This document shows, in pieces, positions 9,590-17,803 of a stretch of DNA of 64,000 nucleotides (position 1 is the stretch's first letter; every line of letters starts with the position of its first letter). The notes below the pieces were generated by a model. That model saw nothing but the letters and a program-made list of their open reading frames with translations. It was not told the DNA's origin and ran no database searches. The DNA lies in contig NZ_AUMW01000010.1 in NCBI RefSeq assembly GCF_000430885.1, positions 62,001 to 126,000 on the forward strand, written 5' to 3'. The DNA comes from Desulfotruncus alcoholivorax DSM 16058 (GTDB lineage Bacteria > Bacillota > Desulfotomaculia > Desulfotomaculales > Desulfallaceae). Both the position numbers and the translations under genes were made by a program.

Positions 9590-9666
9590 CGAGGAGAGCT
9601 GAGATGAGCTCAACGCTGTTTATTGAAAGCGGTGCTCATTTGAGTACCGCTTTTTATTTCTCCTCG
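9590..9666 (+). promoter_or_regulatory. Structured leader with internal terminator (possible attenuator or riboswitch)
   Basis: A closing stem P1 (CGAGGAGA 9590-9597 with TCTCCTCG 9659-9666) encloses two hairpins: P2 (9596-9600 with 9607-9611, partly competing with P1) and P3 (9626-9637 with 9642-9653, 12 pairs, ATTT loop). P3 is followed by TTTTTATTT and so reads as an intrinsic terminator. P1's right arm lies beyond the T-tract, so P1 and termination at P3 are alternative outcomes in time. No known riboswitch class was matched. A strong SD-like GGGAGGTG (9674-9681) follows without a start codon. Confidence 0.6.
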
Positions 9667-9741
9667 CTTTTAAGGGAGGTGAAATAAAAAAGCAAAATTC
9701 CCTATTTTATTCAACTGACTAAAAAATAGGAGGGTAAATTT

Positions 9742-10749
9742 ATGAGAATACCAAAAGTAATATTCAACTTGCTTGCAGCGTTAATATTTATACTTACAGC
9801 AGTAGGATGCGGTACCGGAAAGGAACAGCCAGCCCAATCTCAAGATAAAGTTCTAAAGATAGGGGTCACTCAATTTGTAGCCCATCCTGCCCTTGACCTG
9901 GATCAAAAAGGATTCTTGGATCAAATGAAGAAAGAGGGCTTTATTGACGGGCAAAATGTCAAGTTTGACATACAAAATTCCCAGGGAGACCCTAACCTGG
10001 CCAAAACGATAGCAGATAAATTCGTTGCCGATAAAGTTGATGCAATTTTTTCAATTACCACCCCCAGTTCACAAGCAGCTGCCCAGGCTACCAAAGGAAC
10101 CGGTATACCGGTAGTTTTTATCGCTGTTTCTGACGCAGTAGGGGCAGGCTTGATTAAGTCTCTTGATCAGCCAACTGGAACCAATATCACCGGAGTGTAC
10201 AGCGCGGACCCGGTTGAACAGCAAATGGACCTGGTAATGGAAATGGTGCCGGGCTTAAAACAAGTCGGACTCATCTATAATGCCGGAGAGGCTAATTCAG
10301 TAAGCAACATCAACAGGGCGAAACAATATTTAGAAAGTAAAGGTTTAAAAGTTGTTGAAGCGCCGGTTGCCAGCAGCAACGAAGTCCAGACAGCTGCACA
10401 GTCACTGGTTGGGAGAGTTCAAGCTGTTTTTGTTCCCCAGGACAATACCGTAATATCTGCGCTTGAAGCACTTTTGAAAGTATTACAGGATAATAAAATA
10501 CCTCTGTTTACCGGAGATACCGAATCCGTAAAACGAGGTGCTGTTGCCACCATCGGCAATGACGAGTATGATTGCGGCCGGCAAGGTGCAACAATGCTAG
10601 CAAGAGTACTAAAAGGTGAAAAACCCGGCGAAATAAAACCAGAAGAAATTCGCAAACGCACTTTAATGATTAATAAATCTGCGGCTGCCAAAATTGGATT
10701 ACAAATACCTGAAGCTGTGTTAAAACGTGCAGATGAAGTGGTAGAGTAA
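9742..10749 (+). CDS. ABC transporter substrate-binding lipoprotein (PF04392 / TrpX-like)
   Basis: Extracytoplasmic binding protein of the ABC_sub_bind family, 335 aa. Lipoprotein signal peptide with lipobox TAVGC (Cys23). Family features: LKIGVTQFVAHPALD, GLIYNAGEANS, PVASSNEVQTAAQSL, FVPQDNTVISAL. SD AGGAGGG is well placed, but its first bases can pair in a hairpin (CCTATTTT 9701-9708 with AAAATAGG 9723-9730), a possible translational control. First of a three-gene importer (binding protein, permease, ATPase). Members of this family import tryptophan or other aromatic or unknown compounds; the substrate here is not determinable. Confidence 0.88.
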   Translation: MRIPKVIFNLLAALIFILTAVGCGTGKEQPAQSQDKVLKIGVTQFVAHPALDLDQKGFLDQMKKEGFIDGQNVKFDIQNSQGDPNLAKTIADKFVADKVDAIFSITTPSSQAAAQATKGTGIPVVFIAVSDAVGAGLIKSLDQPTGTNITGVYSADPVEQQMDLVMEMVPGLKQVGLIYNAGEANSVSNINRAKQYLESKGLKVVEAPVASSNEVQTAAQSLVGRVQAVFVPQDNTVISALEALLKVLQDNKIPLFTGDTESVKRGAVATIGNDEYDCGRQGATMLARVLKGEKPGEIKPEEIRKRTLMINKSAAAKIGLQIPEAVLKRADEVVE

Positions 10750-10788
10750 CTGCTTAAAACAGCTTTTTAAGGGAGAGAAGTTCGGCTC

Positions 10789-11736
10789 ATGGAAAGCGTC
10801 GTCACTAGTGCCTTACAACAAGGTTTAATATTTGCATTTATGGCCCTGGGTGTTTTTTTGACCTTCGAGCTGCTGGGTTTTCCAGACTTAACCGTTGAAG
10901 GCACTTTCCCTCTCGGAGCCGCCGTCACGGCCCGGGCAATTATCGACGGTGCCAACCCCCTGTTGGCTGTGTTAATGGGGGCTTTAGCCGGGGGATTGGC
11001 AGGAGCAGCCACGGGGTTAATGCATACCAGGCTTAAGGTTAATAACATTCTGGCTGGCATTTTAACCGCCAGCGCAATTTACACAGTGATGCTGCGCACA
11101 ATGGGCCGACCTAATATCCCTTTATTGGCAAATGAAAACATTTACGGGCGAATTTCCGGCTGGTTCAATCTTACTGAAAACAGTTTTTCTATCATCATAA
11201 TCCTTGCTTTAATAACTTTATTAGTTCGCTTCTTGTTGGGCTGGTTTTTAAACACTGACCTCGGGTTGGCTATACGTGCTACCGGCAGCAATGAGCGAAT
11301 GATCAGATCCCTTGGAGTCAACACGGACAATACAAAACTATTGGCGCTCATAATTTCCAATTTTCTCGTTGGCTTATCCGGAGCCCTGGCTTGTCAGTTT
11401 CAGGGCTTTGCCGATGTGGGAATGGGCATCGGAGTGCTCGTGGCGGCAATTGCATCAGTTATCGCGGGAGAAACAATCTTTGGTGGAAACAGTCTCGGGC
11501 GGTTACTAACAGGTGTAATACTTGGATCAATAGTTTATCGTGGTTTACTAGCCCTGGGACTGCGATTGGGCCTGCCTGCCGAGGACTTTAAATTAATTAC
11601 CGCGGTTTTAGTATTGTTGGTCCTTTGTTTACCCAGCTTGAAAACAACAATTTTCTGGCAAAAAGACAGTATTGCCAAACAGCCGGGGTTGTCAGCACAG
11701 CCCTCCGATAAAACAGGTCGGGAGGGAGATGCGTGA
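10789..11736 (+). CDS. ABC transporter permease (TrpY-like)
   Basis: 315-aa membrane protein with about eight helices, of the branched-chain amino acid/TrpY permease superfamily. Typical features: LGVFLTFELLGFPDLTVEG near the N-terminus, GLMHTRLKVNNILAGILT, and GLAIRATGSNERMIRSLGVN, the cytoplasmic EAA-like loop contacting the ATPase. Ends with a short hydrophilic tail. Overlaps the ATPase gene by 4 nt (GTGA). Confidence 0.9.
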   Translation: MESVVTSALQQGLIFAFMALGVFLTFELLGFPDLTVEGTFPLGAAVTARAIIDGANPLLAVLMGALAGGLAGAATGLMHTRLKVNNILAGILTASAIYTVMLRTMGRPNIPLLANENIYGRISGWFNLTENSFSIIIILALITLLVRFLLGWFLNTDLGLAIRATGSNERMIRSLGVNTDNTKLLALIISNFLVGLSGALACQFQGFADVGMGIGVLVAAIASVIAGETIFGGNSLGRLLTGVILGSIVYRGLLALGLRLGLPAEDFKLITAVLVLLVLCLPSLKTTIFWQKDSIAKQPGLSAQPSDKTGREGDA

Positions 11737-12527
11737 TCAAATTAACTGGTATTGAAAAATATTTTTTTGCTGGAACCCCCAATGCAATTAAAGCGCTTGA
11801 CAGTATAAATCTTGAAATTAAACAAGGTGATTTTATAACCCTCATCGGCAGCAACGGTGCTGGAAAATCAACTCTGTTAAAAGCCATCGCCGGAGTAATT
11901 AACGTTGATGCCGGGAAGATAGAAATTGAGGGTGAAGATGTCACAGGACAAGCAGAACACGTTCGGGCCCGGGATATTGGCCGCATTGACCAGGATCCCA
12001 TGGCCAGCACCGCTGCTGAACTTAGCATTGAGGAGAACTTGGCTATGGCCTACCTCAGGGGCCAAAGACGTGGCTTGGCAAAGGCAGTATCGACACGGCG
12101 AACAGCGATTTTCCAGGAAGCACTGCAAGTTATCGGGCTTGGTCTGGAAAACCGCTTAAAAGTGCCGGTAGGCACACTATCCGGCGGACAGCGCCAGGCA
12201 CTTGCCCTGGTTATGGCTACAATTGCCCGTCCCAAATTATTGCTGTTGGACGAACATACCGCAGCCCTGGATCCTAATGCTGCCAAACTTGTAATGGGAA
12301 TCACTGAACAGGTAGTAAGCGGCAATAAGCTGACAACTATCATGATAACCCATAACATGGAACAAGCAATTAGATACGGTAACCGGTTGATCATGATGCA
12401 CCGGGGCCGGATTATCCTTGATTTTGATGCTAGTGAAAAGAAAGACCTGACGGTTCCGGCACTGGTAAACAAATTCACGTCCACCAGTGGGGCAGTATTT
12501 GACGACGACAGGGTGCTGCTGGCCTGA
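11733..12527 (+). CDS. ABC transporter ATP-binding protein (TrpZ-like)
   Basis: 264-aa ATPase energising the importer. Walker A GSNGAGKSTLLKA, signature LSGGQRQALAL, Walker B LLLLDEHTAALDP (the DEHTAALDP form is typical of this PF04392-linked subfamily), H-loop MITHNMEQA. GTG start overlapping the permease stop, with GGGAGGGAG upstream. A terminator follows the gene. Confidence 0.93.
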   Translation: MIKLTGIEKYFFAGTPNAIKALDSINLEIKQGDFITLIGSNGAGKSTLLKAIAGVINVDAGKIEIEGEDVTGQAEHVRARDIGRIDQDPMASTAAELSIEENLAMAYLRGQRRGLAKAVSTRRTAIFQEALQVIGLGLENRLKVPVGTLSGGQRQALALVMATIARPKLLLLDEHTAALDPNAAKLVMGITEQVVSGNKLTTIMITHNMEQAIRYGNRLIMMHRGRIILDFDASEKKDLTVPALVNKFTSTSGAVFDDDRVLLA

Positions 12528-12559
12528 CCCGGCCCTCTTAACCAAAAGTTATTCAGAAT

Positions 12560-12587
12560 AGGAGCCTGCTTTAGGCTCCTTCTTTTA
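12560..12587. terminator. Terminator between convergent genes
   Basis: 8-bp stem AGGAGCCT/AGGCTCCT (12560-12567 with 12573-12580), then TCTTTTA for the plus strand. The minus-strand gene's stop codon falls in the loop. Confidence 0.8.
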
Positions 12588-13086
12588 TTCTCCAGGTCAA
12601 TTCAGGCTTGTTATTAATCTGAAAATAGTAATACCCTGATCTTGTACGAACCTTAAACAAGTAAAGATAGTTCTTATGAACATCCAGATTAAAGTTCCTG
12701 GCTATAACAGAATCATCTACATCAAGGGGACGGAATACATTGCCGTCTTGGGTAATAACAATTGCATCAGGCTTATCATTGCTATTGGAAGCTTCCAGCC
12801 CCAAGCCTAAAAAAATAGCACCCGGTTCGGCGATGGCAGTATTGTTCTTTAATTCCAGCCGGTTGGTAAATACCTGGCTGCCTGTGCGGGTTGTATACAA
12901 AGTATGGCCAACCCGGACCGATTGCCCGGTGGTTACGTATTTCGCCGGAGGCTTGATTTTATTGGGTAAGGCATGGTTATGGCCTGCTTGTGTTGCAAGC
13001 CAGTAAACAATAAAAAAGATACCTGGCGCAATAATCATTAATAACAACATTTTCCTTTTAACCTGATCAGATGATTTTTGGGACAA
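12571..13086 (-). CDS. Membrane-anchored hypothetical protein, 171 aa
   Basis: Not recognised. One N-terminal membrane helix (about residues 12-31) with a basic preceding stretch suggests a signal anchor with an extracytoplasmic C-terminal domain. That domain is beta-rich (YVTTGQSVRVG, TNRLELKNN, AIVITQDGNVFRPLD) and resembles DUF4352-type immunoglobulin-like extracellular domains in length and layout, though this is only a shape-based guess. TTG start with GAGGTGA upstream. Single-gene unit. Confidence 0.75.
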   Translation of the reverse strand: MSQKSSDQVKRKMLLLMIIAPGIFFIVYWLATQAGHNHALPNKIKPPAKYVTTGQSVRVGHTLYTTRTGSQVFTNRLELKNNTAIAEPGAIFLGLGLEASNSNDKPDAIVITQDGNVFRPLDVDDSVIARNFNLDVHKNYLYLFKVRTRSGYYYFQINNKPELTWRIKEGA

Positions 13087-13210
13087 CCTATCTCACCTCG
13101 TACTAAATATTTTATGCCACTATTAAAGAACACAAACTAAGGGCATAATATTCAAGGAAATAGCCAAACTAATACTGCTTTAGCCAGTATTTTGCGGGAG
13201 GTGCATTATT

Positions 13211-13399
13211 TTGCATGCAGAAGTTGATCAAGATCTGTGCATTAGCTGTGGCGCATGCATAGATACCTGTCCTGAAGTATTTGATTGGAATGATGATGAA
13301 AAAGCCCATTCCGTTGTTGACGAGGTGCCAAGCGAACTGGAAGAGCAGGCTTCTGAAGCAGCGGAAAACTGCCCGACGGACGCAATCCAAGTTAATTAA
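13211..13399 (+). CDS. Ferredoxin, single [4Fe-4S] cluster
   Basis: Soluble 62-aa electron carrier. One cluster-binding set: CISCGACIDTCP plus the distal Cys in NCPTDAI, i.e. the mono-cluster ferredoxin form with the second site replaced by an acidic helix (SELEEQASEAAEN). Very acidic, as expected. TTG start with GGGAGGTG upstream; a nearby ATG is out of frame. It has its own terminator. Likely serves the ferredoxin-dependent oxidoreductases in this genome. Confidence 0.93.
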   Translation: MHAEVDQDLCISCGACIDTCPEVFDWNDDEKAHSVVDEVPSELEEQASEAAENCPTDAIQVN

Positions 13400-13410
13400 A
13401 AATACCTTAC

Positions 13411-13450
13411 AAGACACGGCGGGAAATAAGTAAGCCGTGTCTTTATTTTG
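13411..13450 (+). terminator. Terminator after ferredoxin
   Basis: Perfect 10-bp stem (13411-13420 with 13434-13443) followed by TATTTTG. Confidence 0.85.
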
Positions 13451-13481
13451 GTAATAATCACAAATAAAGGAGTGATCTTCC

Positions 13482-14657
13482 CTGTTACCAGATATTAAAG
13501 TATTACAAGTTGTAAGGCCGACAGAAGGTGGTATTGGCAAACATATAACAGCTCTTACCGAAAATTTAATTGAATACTTTGATGTTACAGTTGCTTGTCC
13601 GGAAAACAGCACCATAGAACAAAGACTAAAATTATCGGGCATAAAAACCCTGCCTTTACCGCTAACAGGAACAGTTTCCCGTCGGGATTTGGCCACTTTT
13701 AAAATATTGTACCAATATATGCGCAGTAATAAAATAAAACTGGTGCATTCGCATGGAGCCAAAGCTGCTTTGCTGGCCAGGCCGGCAGCAGTTTTGGCCG
13801 GAGTTCCGGTCAATATCTATACCGCGCACAACTCAATTATAAACAGCAATTGGCCTGCTTGGAAGAACAATCTGGCTGCAATGGTTGAATATGTTCTTTC
13901 CTGGCGTACAGATTCTATCATCACCGTTTCAGGCGCGCTTGGTCAAGAAATATCCAAGCATGAAAGGATTTCGTCCTCAAAGATTAAGGTTATTCCCAAT
14001 GGCATTAATTATAAGGCATTTGACAAAGTATTAGACAGAAAAAAAATAAAATTTGAGTTGGGTATTCCTCAGGAACGCCGGGTAATAGGAACTGTTGCCA
14101 GGCTGGCACCGCAAAAAGGGCTAAATATATTGATCCAGGCCGCTGAATCACTGGTTGAAAAATTTGATCCACACTTTTTAATCGTAGGAGATGGGCCGTT
14201 AAAGAAACCTCTGCAAGAACAGGTGCAAAACAAAGCATTAGAGAGTCATTTTACTTTTACAGGTGCACTGGAGGATGTTTCGGCGGCATATTGCGTTATG
14301 GACATTTTTGTCCTGCCATCATTAACTGAAGGTTTACCTCTTTCATTATTAGAAGCAATGGCTTTTAATATACCGGTTTTGGCTTCAAGGGTAGGCGGAA
14401 TTCCGGAAGTTATTGAACACGAAGAATGCGGGATGCTCGTTAACCCTGGAGACTGCCAAGACCTGGCCCAATCCATAGCATACATGCTTAACAACCCGGA
14501 ATCAGCCCGTCAATATAGTGCCAAAGCCCGGCAAAAAGTTATCAAAAAATTTTGTGTTACTCAAACAATAAAAGAAACAATAGATTTGTATTTTCAACTC
14601 TTGCAGGAAAAAGAAGAAATACCTAGTAAAAGATATATGTTGCATAATCGCATTTGA
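13482..14657 (+). CDS. Glycosyltransferase family 4, probable CTG start
   Basis: GT-B fold retaining glycosyltransferase, 391 aa, probably acting on a cell-surface polysaccharide or lipid-linked sugar. N-terminal acceptor domain with RPTEGGIGKHI; C-terminal donor domain with GTVARLAPQKG, LIVGDGPLK and the E-x7-E motif SLTEGLPLSLLEA. The usual starts (ATG, GTG, TTG) only occur from 13689, which would delete the first 69 residues including the GGIGKH loop. The frame is open back to a TGA at 13473 and the only well-placed codon after AAAGGAG (13466-13472) is CTG at 13482, 9 nt away. The paralogue at 54042-55187 has the same N-terminus, confirming that the region is coded. Confidence 0.88.
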   Translation: MLPDIKVLQVVRPTEGGIGKHITALTENLIEYFDVTVACPENSTIEQRLKLSGIKTLPLPLTGTVSRRDLATFKILYQYMRSNKIKLVHSHGAKAALLARPAAVLAGVPVNIYTAHNSIINSNWPAWKNNLAAMVEYVLSWRTDSIITVSGALGQEISKHERISSSKIKVIPNGINYKAFDKVLDRKKIKFELGIPQERRVIGTVARLAPQKGLNILIQAAESLVEKFDPHFLIVGDGPLKKPLQEQVQNKALESHFTFTGALEDVSAAYCVMDIFVLPSLTEGLPLSLLEAMAFNIPVLASRVGGIPEVIEHEECGMLVNPGDCQDLAQSIAYMLNNPESARQYSAKARQKVIKKFCVTQTIKETIDLYFQLLQEKEEIPSKRYMLHNRI

Positions 14658-14674
14658 TAGCGGAGGAGAAGTTT

Positions 14675-16945
14675 TTGAATAGAGCTAAACTTTGGATTTT
14701 ATTTCTTTTGTCCATTGTCGTTTTGGGTATCTCTATTGTTTATTCATTATCAGACCCAAAACGCCAGCACCTTTTCTATAGCCTTTATGGTTTAAATCAA
14801 CCAACCCCCAAAAACATAGAAGGCCCGGCCAACCCTGGTAACCTTTTGCTTATTACAGCTGATAGGCTAACGTTAACCGATTTACTTAATGACGATAGGC
14901 TGTACCAAAGCGTCACCAAACTGGGCGCAATGGGCCTTATGAGTACCGGGGTAGAAGGAAGTTTAAGCCCTGCCAGCACGTTTGCATCTATGGGAGCCGG
15001 CACGCCATTGAATGCATCGGGCTCCGACAAGAACGGTTTTAATGCCGAAAGCCAGATCGACAGCTTTACTGCAGCTCAAATATTTCGCCAAAGAACCGGC
15101 CAGATAACCAACGCTGATTCAGTATTACAATTGGATATTGCTCGCATTAAAGAATTAAATAAGGAAGACAAGCACACAGTCATACCTGGAAATCTTGGCG
15201 GTTTGCTAGAACAGAATAATATTGAAGTCAGGGTTATTGGAAATTCCGATACCGCTGATCAACCCAGCAGGCCTTCGGTAGCATTGGGTATGAATACGCA
15301 AGGTATTGTACCGAAAGGCGATGTTGGCGATGATTTAATTATTAAGGATGTTAATTTTCCTGGAGGCCTGCGAACAAATTACCATAATTTAGAAATGCAT
15401 ATGAATAAATACCTGGGCAAACCAGGCTTAACCATAGTTGAACTGGGCGACCTTGATCGCTTGGAAAGACTTGGAATCTACACAGCAACAGACGTTTTGC
15501 AGAACAATAGAGTCGATTCAATAGAAAAGATGACCAGCTTTATAATAAATACTGTAAATAAGCTGGATTTAAACAAAGATTTATTATTACTGGTATCGCC
15601 TACTCCAGAAGGCAACTATCTGCCTGACTCAAATTACCTTACACCCGTAATCGCTATAGGCAAAGGCGTTACTGCCGGCATATTAACTTCACCTACAACC
15701 AAGCGGCCAGGAATAATCACAAATAACGATATTGCTCCTTTTGTTCTAAACTATTTCGGTATTGACAGCCCTGCCAGCATGATTGGGAGAGGCCTCCAGG
15801 TAATACCCGCAGATAACGCGCAGTTATTATTATCTTCTCTTTATTCCAAACTGGAATTGACAAATCAGGCAAGATCTCCAGTGCTGCGCAATTATGTATT
15901 AATCCAGCTACTACTGGTATTGTTGTCACTTGCCGCAATTTTCTTGCCCCAGAGCTATTTTCTAATGACGATTTTAAAACCACTTCTTTTAGCGGTTATG
16001 TCAGTACCGCTTGCGCTGTTGCTGGTTGCTTTATTACCTCAATCTTCAATTTTAATAACCGTCTTGGAAATAATAAGCACTACTATAGTTATAATATCCT
16101 TATTACACCTTTGGCTTGATAAGTATTCCAATGGACTTGACCCGTTTATCATTATCAGCTTGTTAACTTCATTGTGTATAATTATCGATTTACTGCTTGG
16201 GGCCCCAATGCAAAAAAACTCTCTCCTGGGCTATGACCCTATTGGGGGGGCACGTTTTTACGGGCTGGGTAATGAGTATATGGGCGTTTTAATAGGCGCA
16301 ACTATCATTGGCACAACCGCTTTAATTAGTCGCATAAAAAAATACAATACTTTGTTATTGTTTCCGATAGGTTTTTACTACATGTTTACATTTTATGTGA
16401 TAGCTGTTCCCCAATTGGGAACTAATGTTGGTGGTTCAATCACAGCTGCATTTTCTTTTTTAGTGACAATTTTGTTGCTGGCAGGCACCAAATTTAATTA
16501 TAAAACATTAATTAAAATAACAGCAGCAGTAGGTATCCTTCTTATCGCCTTAATTGCTTATGATCTGCACCGGCCACTGGAAAACCAATCTCATATAGGT
16601 CGTGCGGCCAGCCAAATAATTAATGGAGGCGCAAAGGAAATTATCAACATCATAACCAGAAAGTTAAGTATGAATTTTAAATTAATAAAATACACCATCT
16701 GGAGCAGGATTTTTCTTGCAAGTCTCGCCAGCCTGGCTATTCTTTTTTATAGACCGACAGGAGTTATGCAGTCTTTAAAATCCAAGTACCCGGTAATGTA
16801 CAAAGGTTTTATCGGTGTAGTTACAGCCAGTTTCGTTGCGCTGGTTTTTAACGACTCCGGTATTGTCGCGGCTGCCACGACAATGATCTTTGGGGCCCCT
16901 CCGCTTCTTTATCTTGTAATAAGAACTTTGCATACCAATTGTTGA
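14675..16945 (+). CDS. Large membrane protein with phosphatase-like ectodomain
   Basis: 756 aa. One N-terminal helix (about 5-27), then about 350 extracytoplasmic residues, then roughly ten membrane helices (about 395-750). The ectodomain (LLITADRLTLTDLL, STFASMGAGTPLNASG, LLLLVSPTPEG, GIITNNDIAPFVLNYFGI) resembles the alkaline phosphatase/phosphoglyceromutase superfamily, but I cannot point to a full set of metal ligands, so activity is uncertain. The TTG at 14675 is chosen because GGAGGAG lies 6 nt upstream; the in-frame TTG at 14654 overlaps the previous stop without an SD. It directly follows the glycosyltransferase (17 nt), so a role in transfer or trimming of surface glycans is inferred. 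Confidence 0.75.
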   Translation: MNRAKLWILFLLSIVVLGISIVYSLSDPKRQHLFYSLYGLNQPTPKNIEGPANPGNLLLITADRLTLTDLLNDDRLYQSVTKLGAMGLMSTGVEGSLSPASTFASMGAGTPLNASGSDKNGFNAESQIDSFTAAQIFRQRTGQITNADSVLQLDIARIKELNKEDKHTVIPGNLGGLLEQNNIEVRVIGNSDTADQPSRPSVALGMNTQGIVPKGDVGDDLIIKDVNFPGGLRTNYHNLEMHMNKYLGKPGLTIVELGDLDRLERLGIYTATDVLQNNRVDSIEKMTSFIINTVNKLDLNKDLLLLVSPTPEGNYLPDSNYLTPVIAIGKGVTAGILTSPTTKRPGIITNNDIAPFVLNYFGIDSPASMIGRGLQVIPADNAQLLLSSLYSKLELTNQARSPVLRNYVLIQLLLVLLSLAAIFLPQSYFLMTILKPLLLAVMSVPLALLLVALLPQSSILITVLEIISTTIVIISLLHLWLDKYSNGLDPFIIISLLTSLCIIIDLLLGAPMQKNSLLGYDPIGGARFYGLGNEYMGVLIGATIIGTTALISRIKKYNTLLLFPIGFYYMFTFYVIAVPQLGTNVGGSITAAFSFLVTILLLAGTKFNYKTLIKITAAVGILLIALIAYDLHRPLENQSHIGRAASQIINGGAKEIINIITRKLSMNFKLIKYTIWSRIFLASLASLAILFYRPTGVMQSLKSKYPVMYKGFIGVVTASFVALVFNDSGIVAAATTMIFGAPPLLYLVIRTLHTNC

Positions 16946-17032
16946 ATATCCGTCAGGGATTATCGTATTGCCCAGTTATTAAGAGCATTTCAAAGGTTTT
17001 CAGACAAAAATAGAAACTAATTTAAAATATTG

Positions 17033-17060
17033 TTGACATCAATAGATTTTATGCTAAAAT
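17033..17060 (+). promoter_or_regulatory. Promoter of speD
   Basis: -35 TTGACA (17033-17038), 16-bp spacer, extended -10 TGCTAAAAT (TAAAAT at 17055-17060). An interrupted hairpin (TTGG...CGGCAGG with CTTGCCG..CCAA, about 17072-17104) lies in the short leader before the SD. Confidence 0.8.
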
Positions 17061-17134
17061 TGAGTTTGATTGGTATTCGGCAGGTATTGATCTTGCCGGT
17101 CCAAATAAAAATCTAAAGGGGGAAGATAATTAGA

Positions 17135-17515
17135 ATGAAACCTTTGGGCCGCCATGTTTTAGCTGAAATTTACGGATGCAAATTTGATATTTTAAATGAT
17201 ATCAAAAAAGTGGAAAAAATTATGGTGGAAGCAGCGCTCGAAGCGGGCGCGGAAGTAAGAGAATATGTATTTCACAAATTTAGTCCTCAGGGAGTCAGCG
17301 GAGTAGTGGTAATTTCCGAGTCTCATCTGGCAATTCACACTTGGCCCGAATTGGGATATGCAGCTGTTGACGTGTTTACCTGCGGAGAAAAGGTAAATCC
17401 CTGGGATGCCTGCAATTACCTGACCGAAAAATTCGGTGCGGAGCATCTATCTGCTAAAGAGACCAAACGGGGAATTCTGCCGGAGATACTACCTAAGGAA
17501 GCCGTAAATCTTTAG
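17135..17515 (+). CDS. speD: S-adenosylmethionine decarboxylase proenzyme
   Basis: Decarboxylates SAM to supply aminopropyl groups for spermidine synthesis. 126 aa, the short class 1b form of Firmicutes and archaea. The proenzyme self-cleaves at E62-S63 in [12 protein letters not shown], converting Ser63 to the pyruvoyl cofactor; H68 and C83 (TCGE) are the expected processing and catalytic residues. ATG start with GGGGGAAG SD. Monocistronic: own promoter and a strong terminator. No spermidine synthase is in the window. Confidence 0.96.
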   Translation: MKPLGRHVLAEIYGCKFDILNDIKKVEKIMVEAALEAGAEVREYVFHKFSPQGVSGVVVISESHLAIHTWPELGYAAVDVFTCGEKVNPWDACNYLTEKFGAEHLSAKETKRGILPEILPKEAVNL

Positions 17516-17537
17516 GAGGGATTTTTATTAGTACCAA

Positions 17538-17610
17538 CTTAAGTGAAGATTAGCAATGACCTTGCAGTTTACAATACAAACAGCAAGGTCATTGCTATTT
17601 TTCACTTAAG
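17538..17610 (+). terminator. Nested double-stem terminator after speD
   Basis: Inner perfect 14-bp stem (17552-17565 with 17583-17596) followed by ATTTTTC, itself enclosed by an outer perfect 10-bp inverted repeat (17538-17547 with 17601-17610). The inner stem alone is a strong terminator. Confidence 0.9.
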
Positions 17611-17632
17611 ATAAGTTACCTGGCCATAAATC

Positions 17633-17660
17633 GGGGACATTCCTTGAAGAAGTGTGTCCC
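17633..17660. repeat. GGGGACA...TGTCCC repeat, copy 1
   Basis: Short inverted repeat (17633-17639 with 17654-17660) with the core GGGGACA/TGTCCC shared with elements at 25023-25051 and 37302-37353. Followed by TTTT. Confidence 0.55.
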
Positions 17661-17696
17661 TTTTCCGATCAAGTCAGAACCAGGATTAGAGTATAT

Positions 17697-17737
17697 AAAA
17701 AGCGCACGCTGAGTGGACTGATTGATCGCGCTTTTTT
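17697..17737 (+). terminator. Weak hairpin with T-run before the menaquinone operon
   Basis: AAAAAGCGC (17697-17705) pairs with GCGCTTTTT (17728-17736) across a long 22-nt loop, ending in six T. Possibly a second-line terminator between speD and the menaquinone operon. Confidence 0.4.
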
Positions 17738-17803
17738 AGCAGGATATTACGACATAGCAACGAATATATAATTGTTCAAAGCAAAGGAGGGCTTCCCCCG
17801 CAC

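Noticed and set aside
9598-9610. CTGAGATGAG in the ABC leader resembles part of the TPP riboswitch core
   Set aside because: The matching TPP parts (ACCTGAT..GGATAATGCCAG and the GGGG/CCCC stem) are absent, so a TPP riboswitch is not supported.
13169-13813. 214-codon minus-strand ORF across ferredoxin and GT4 genes
   Set aside because: Antisense to two well-supported genes and one terminator; no SD.
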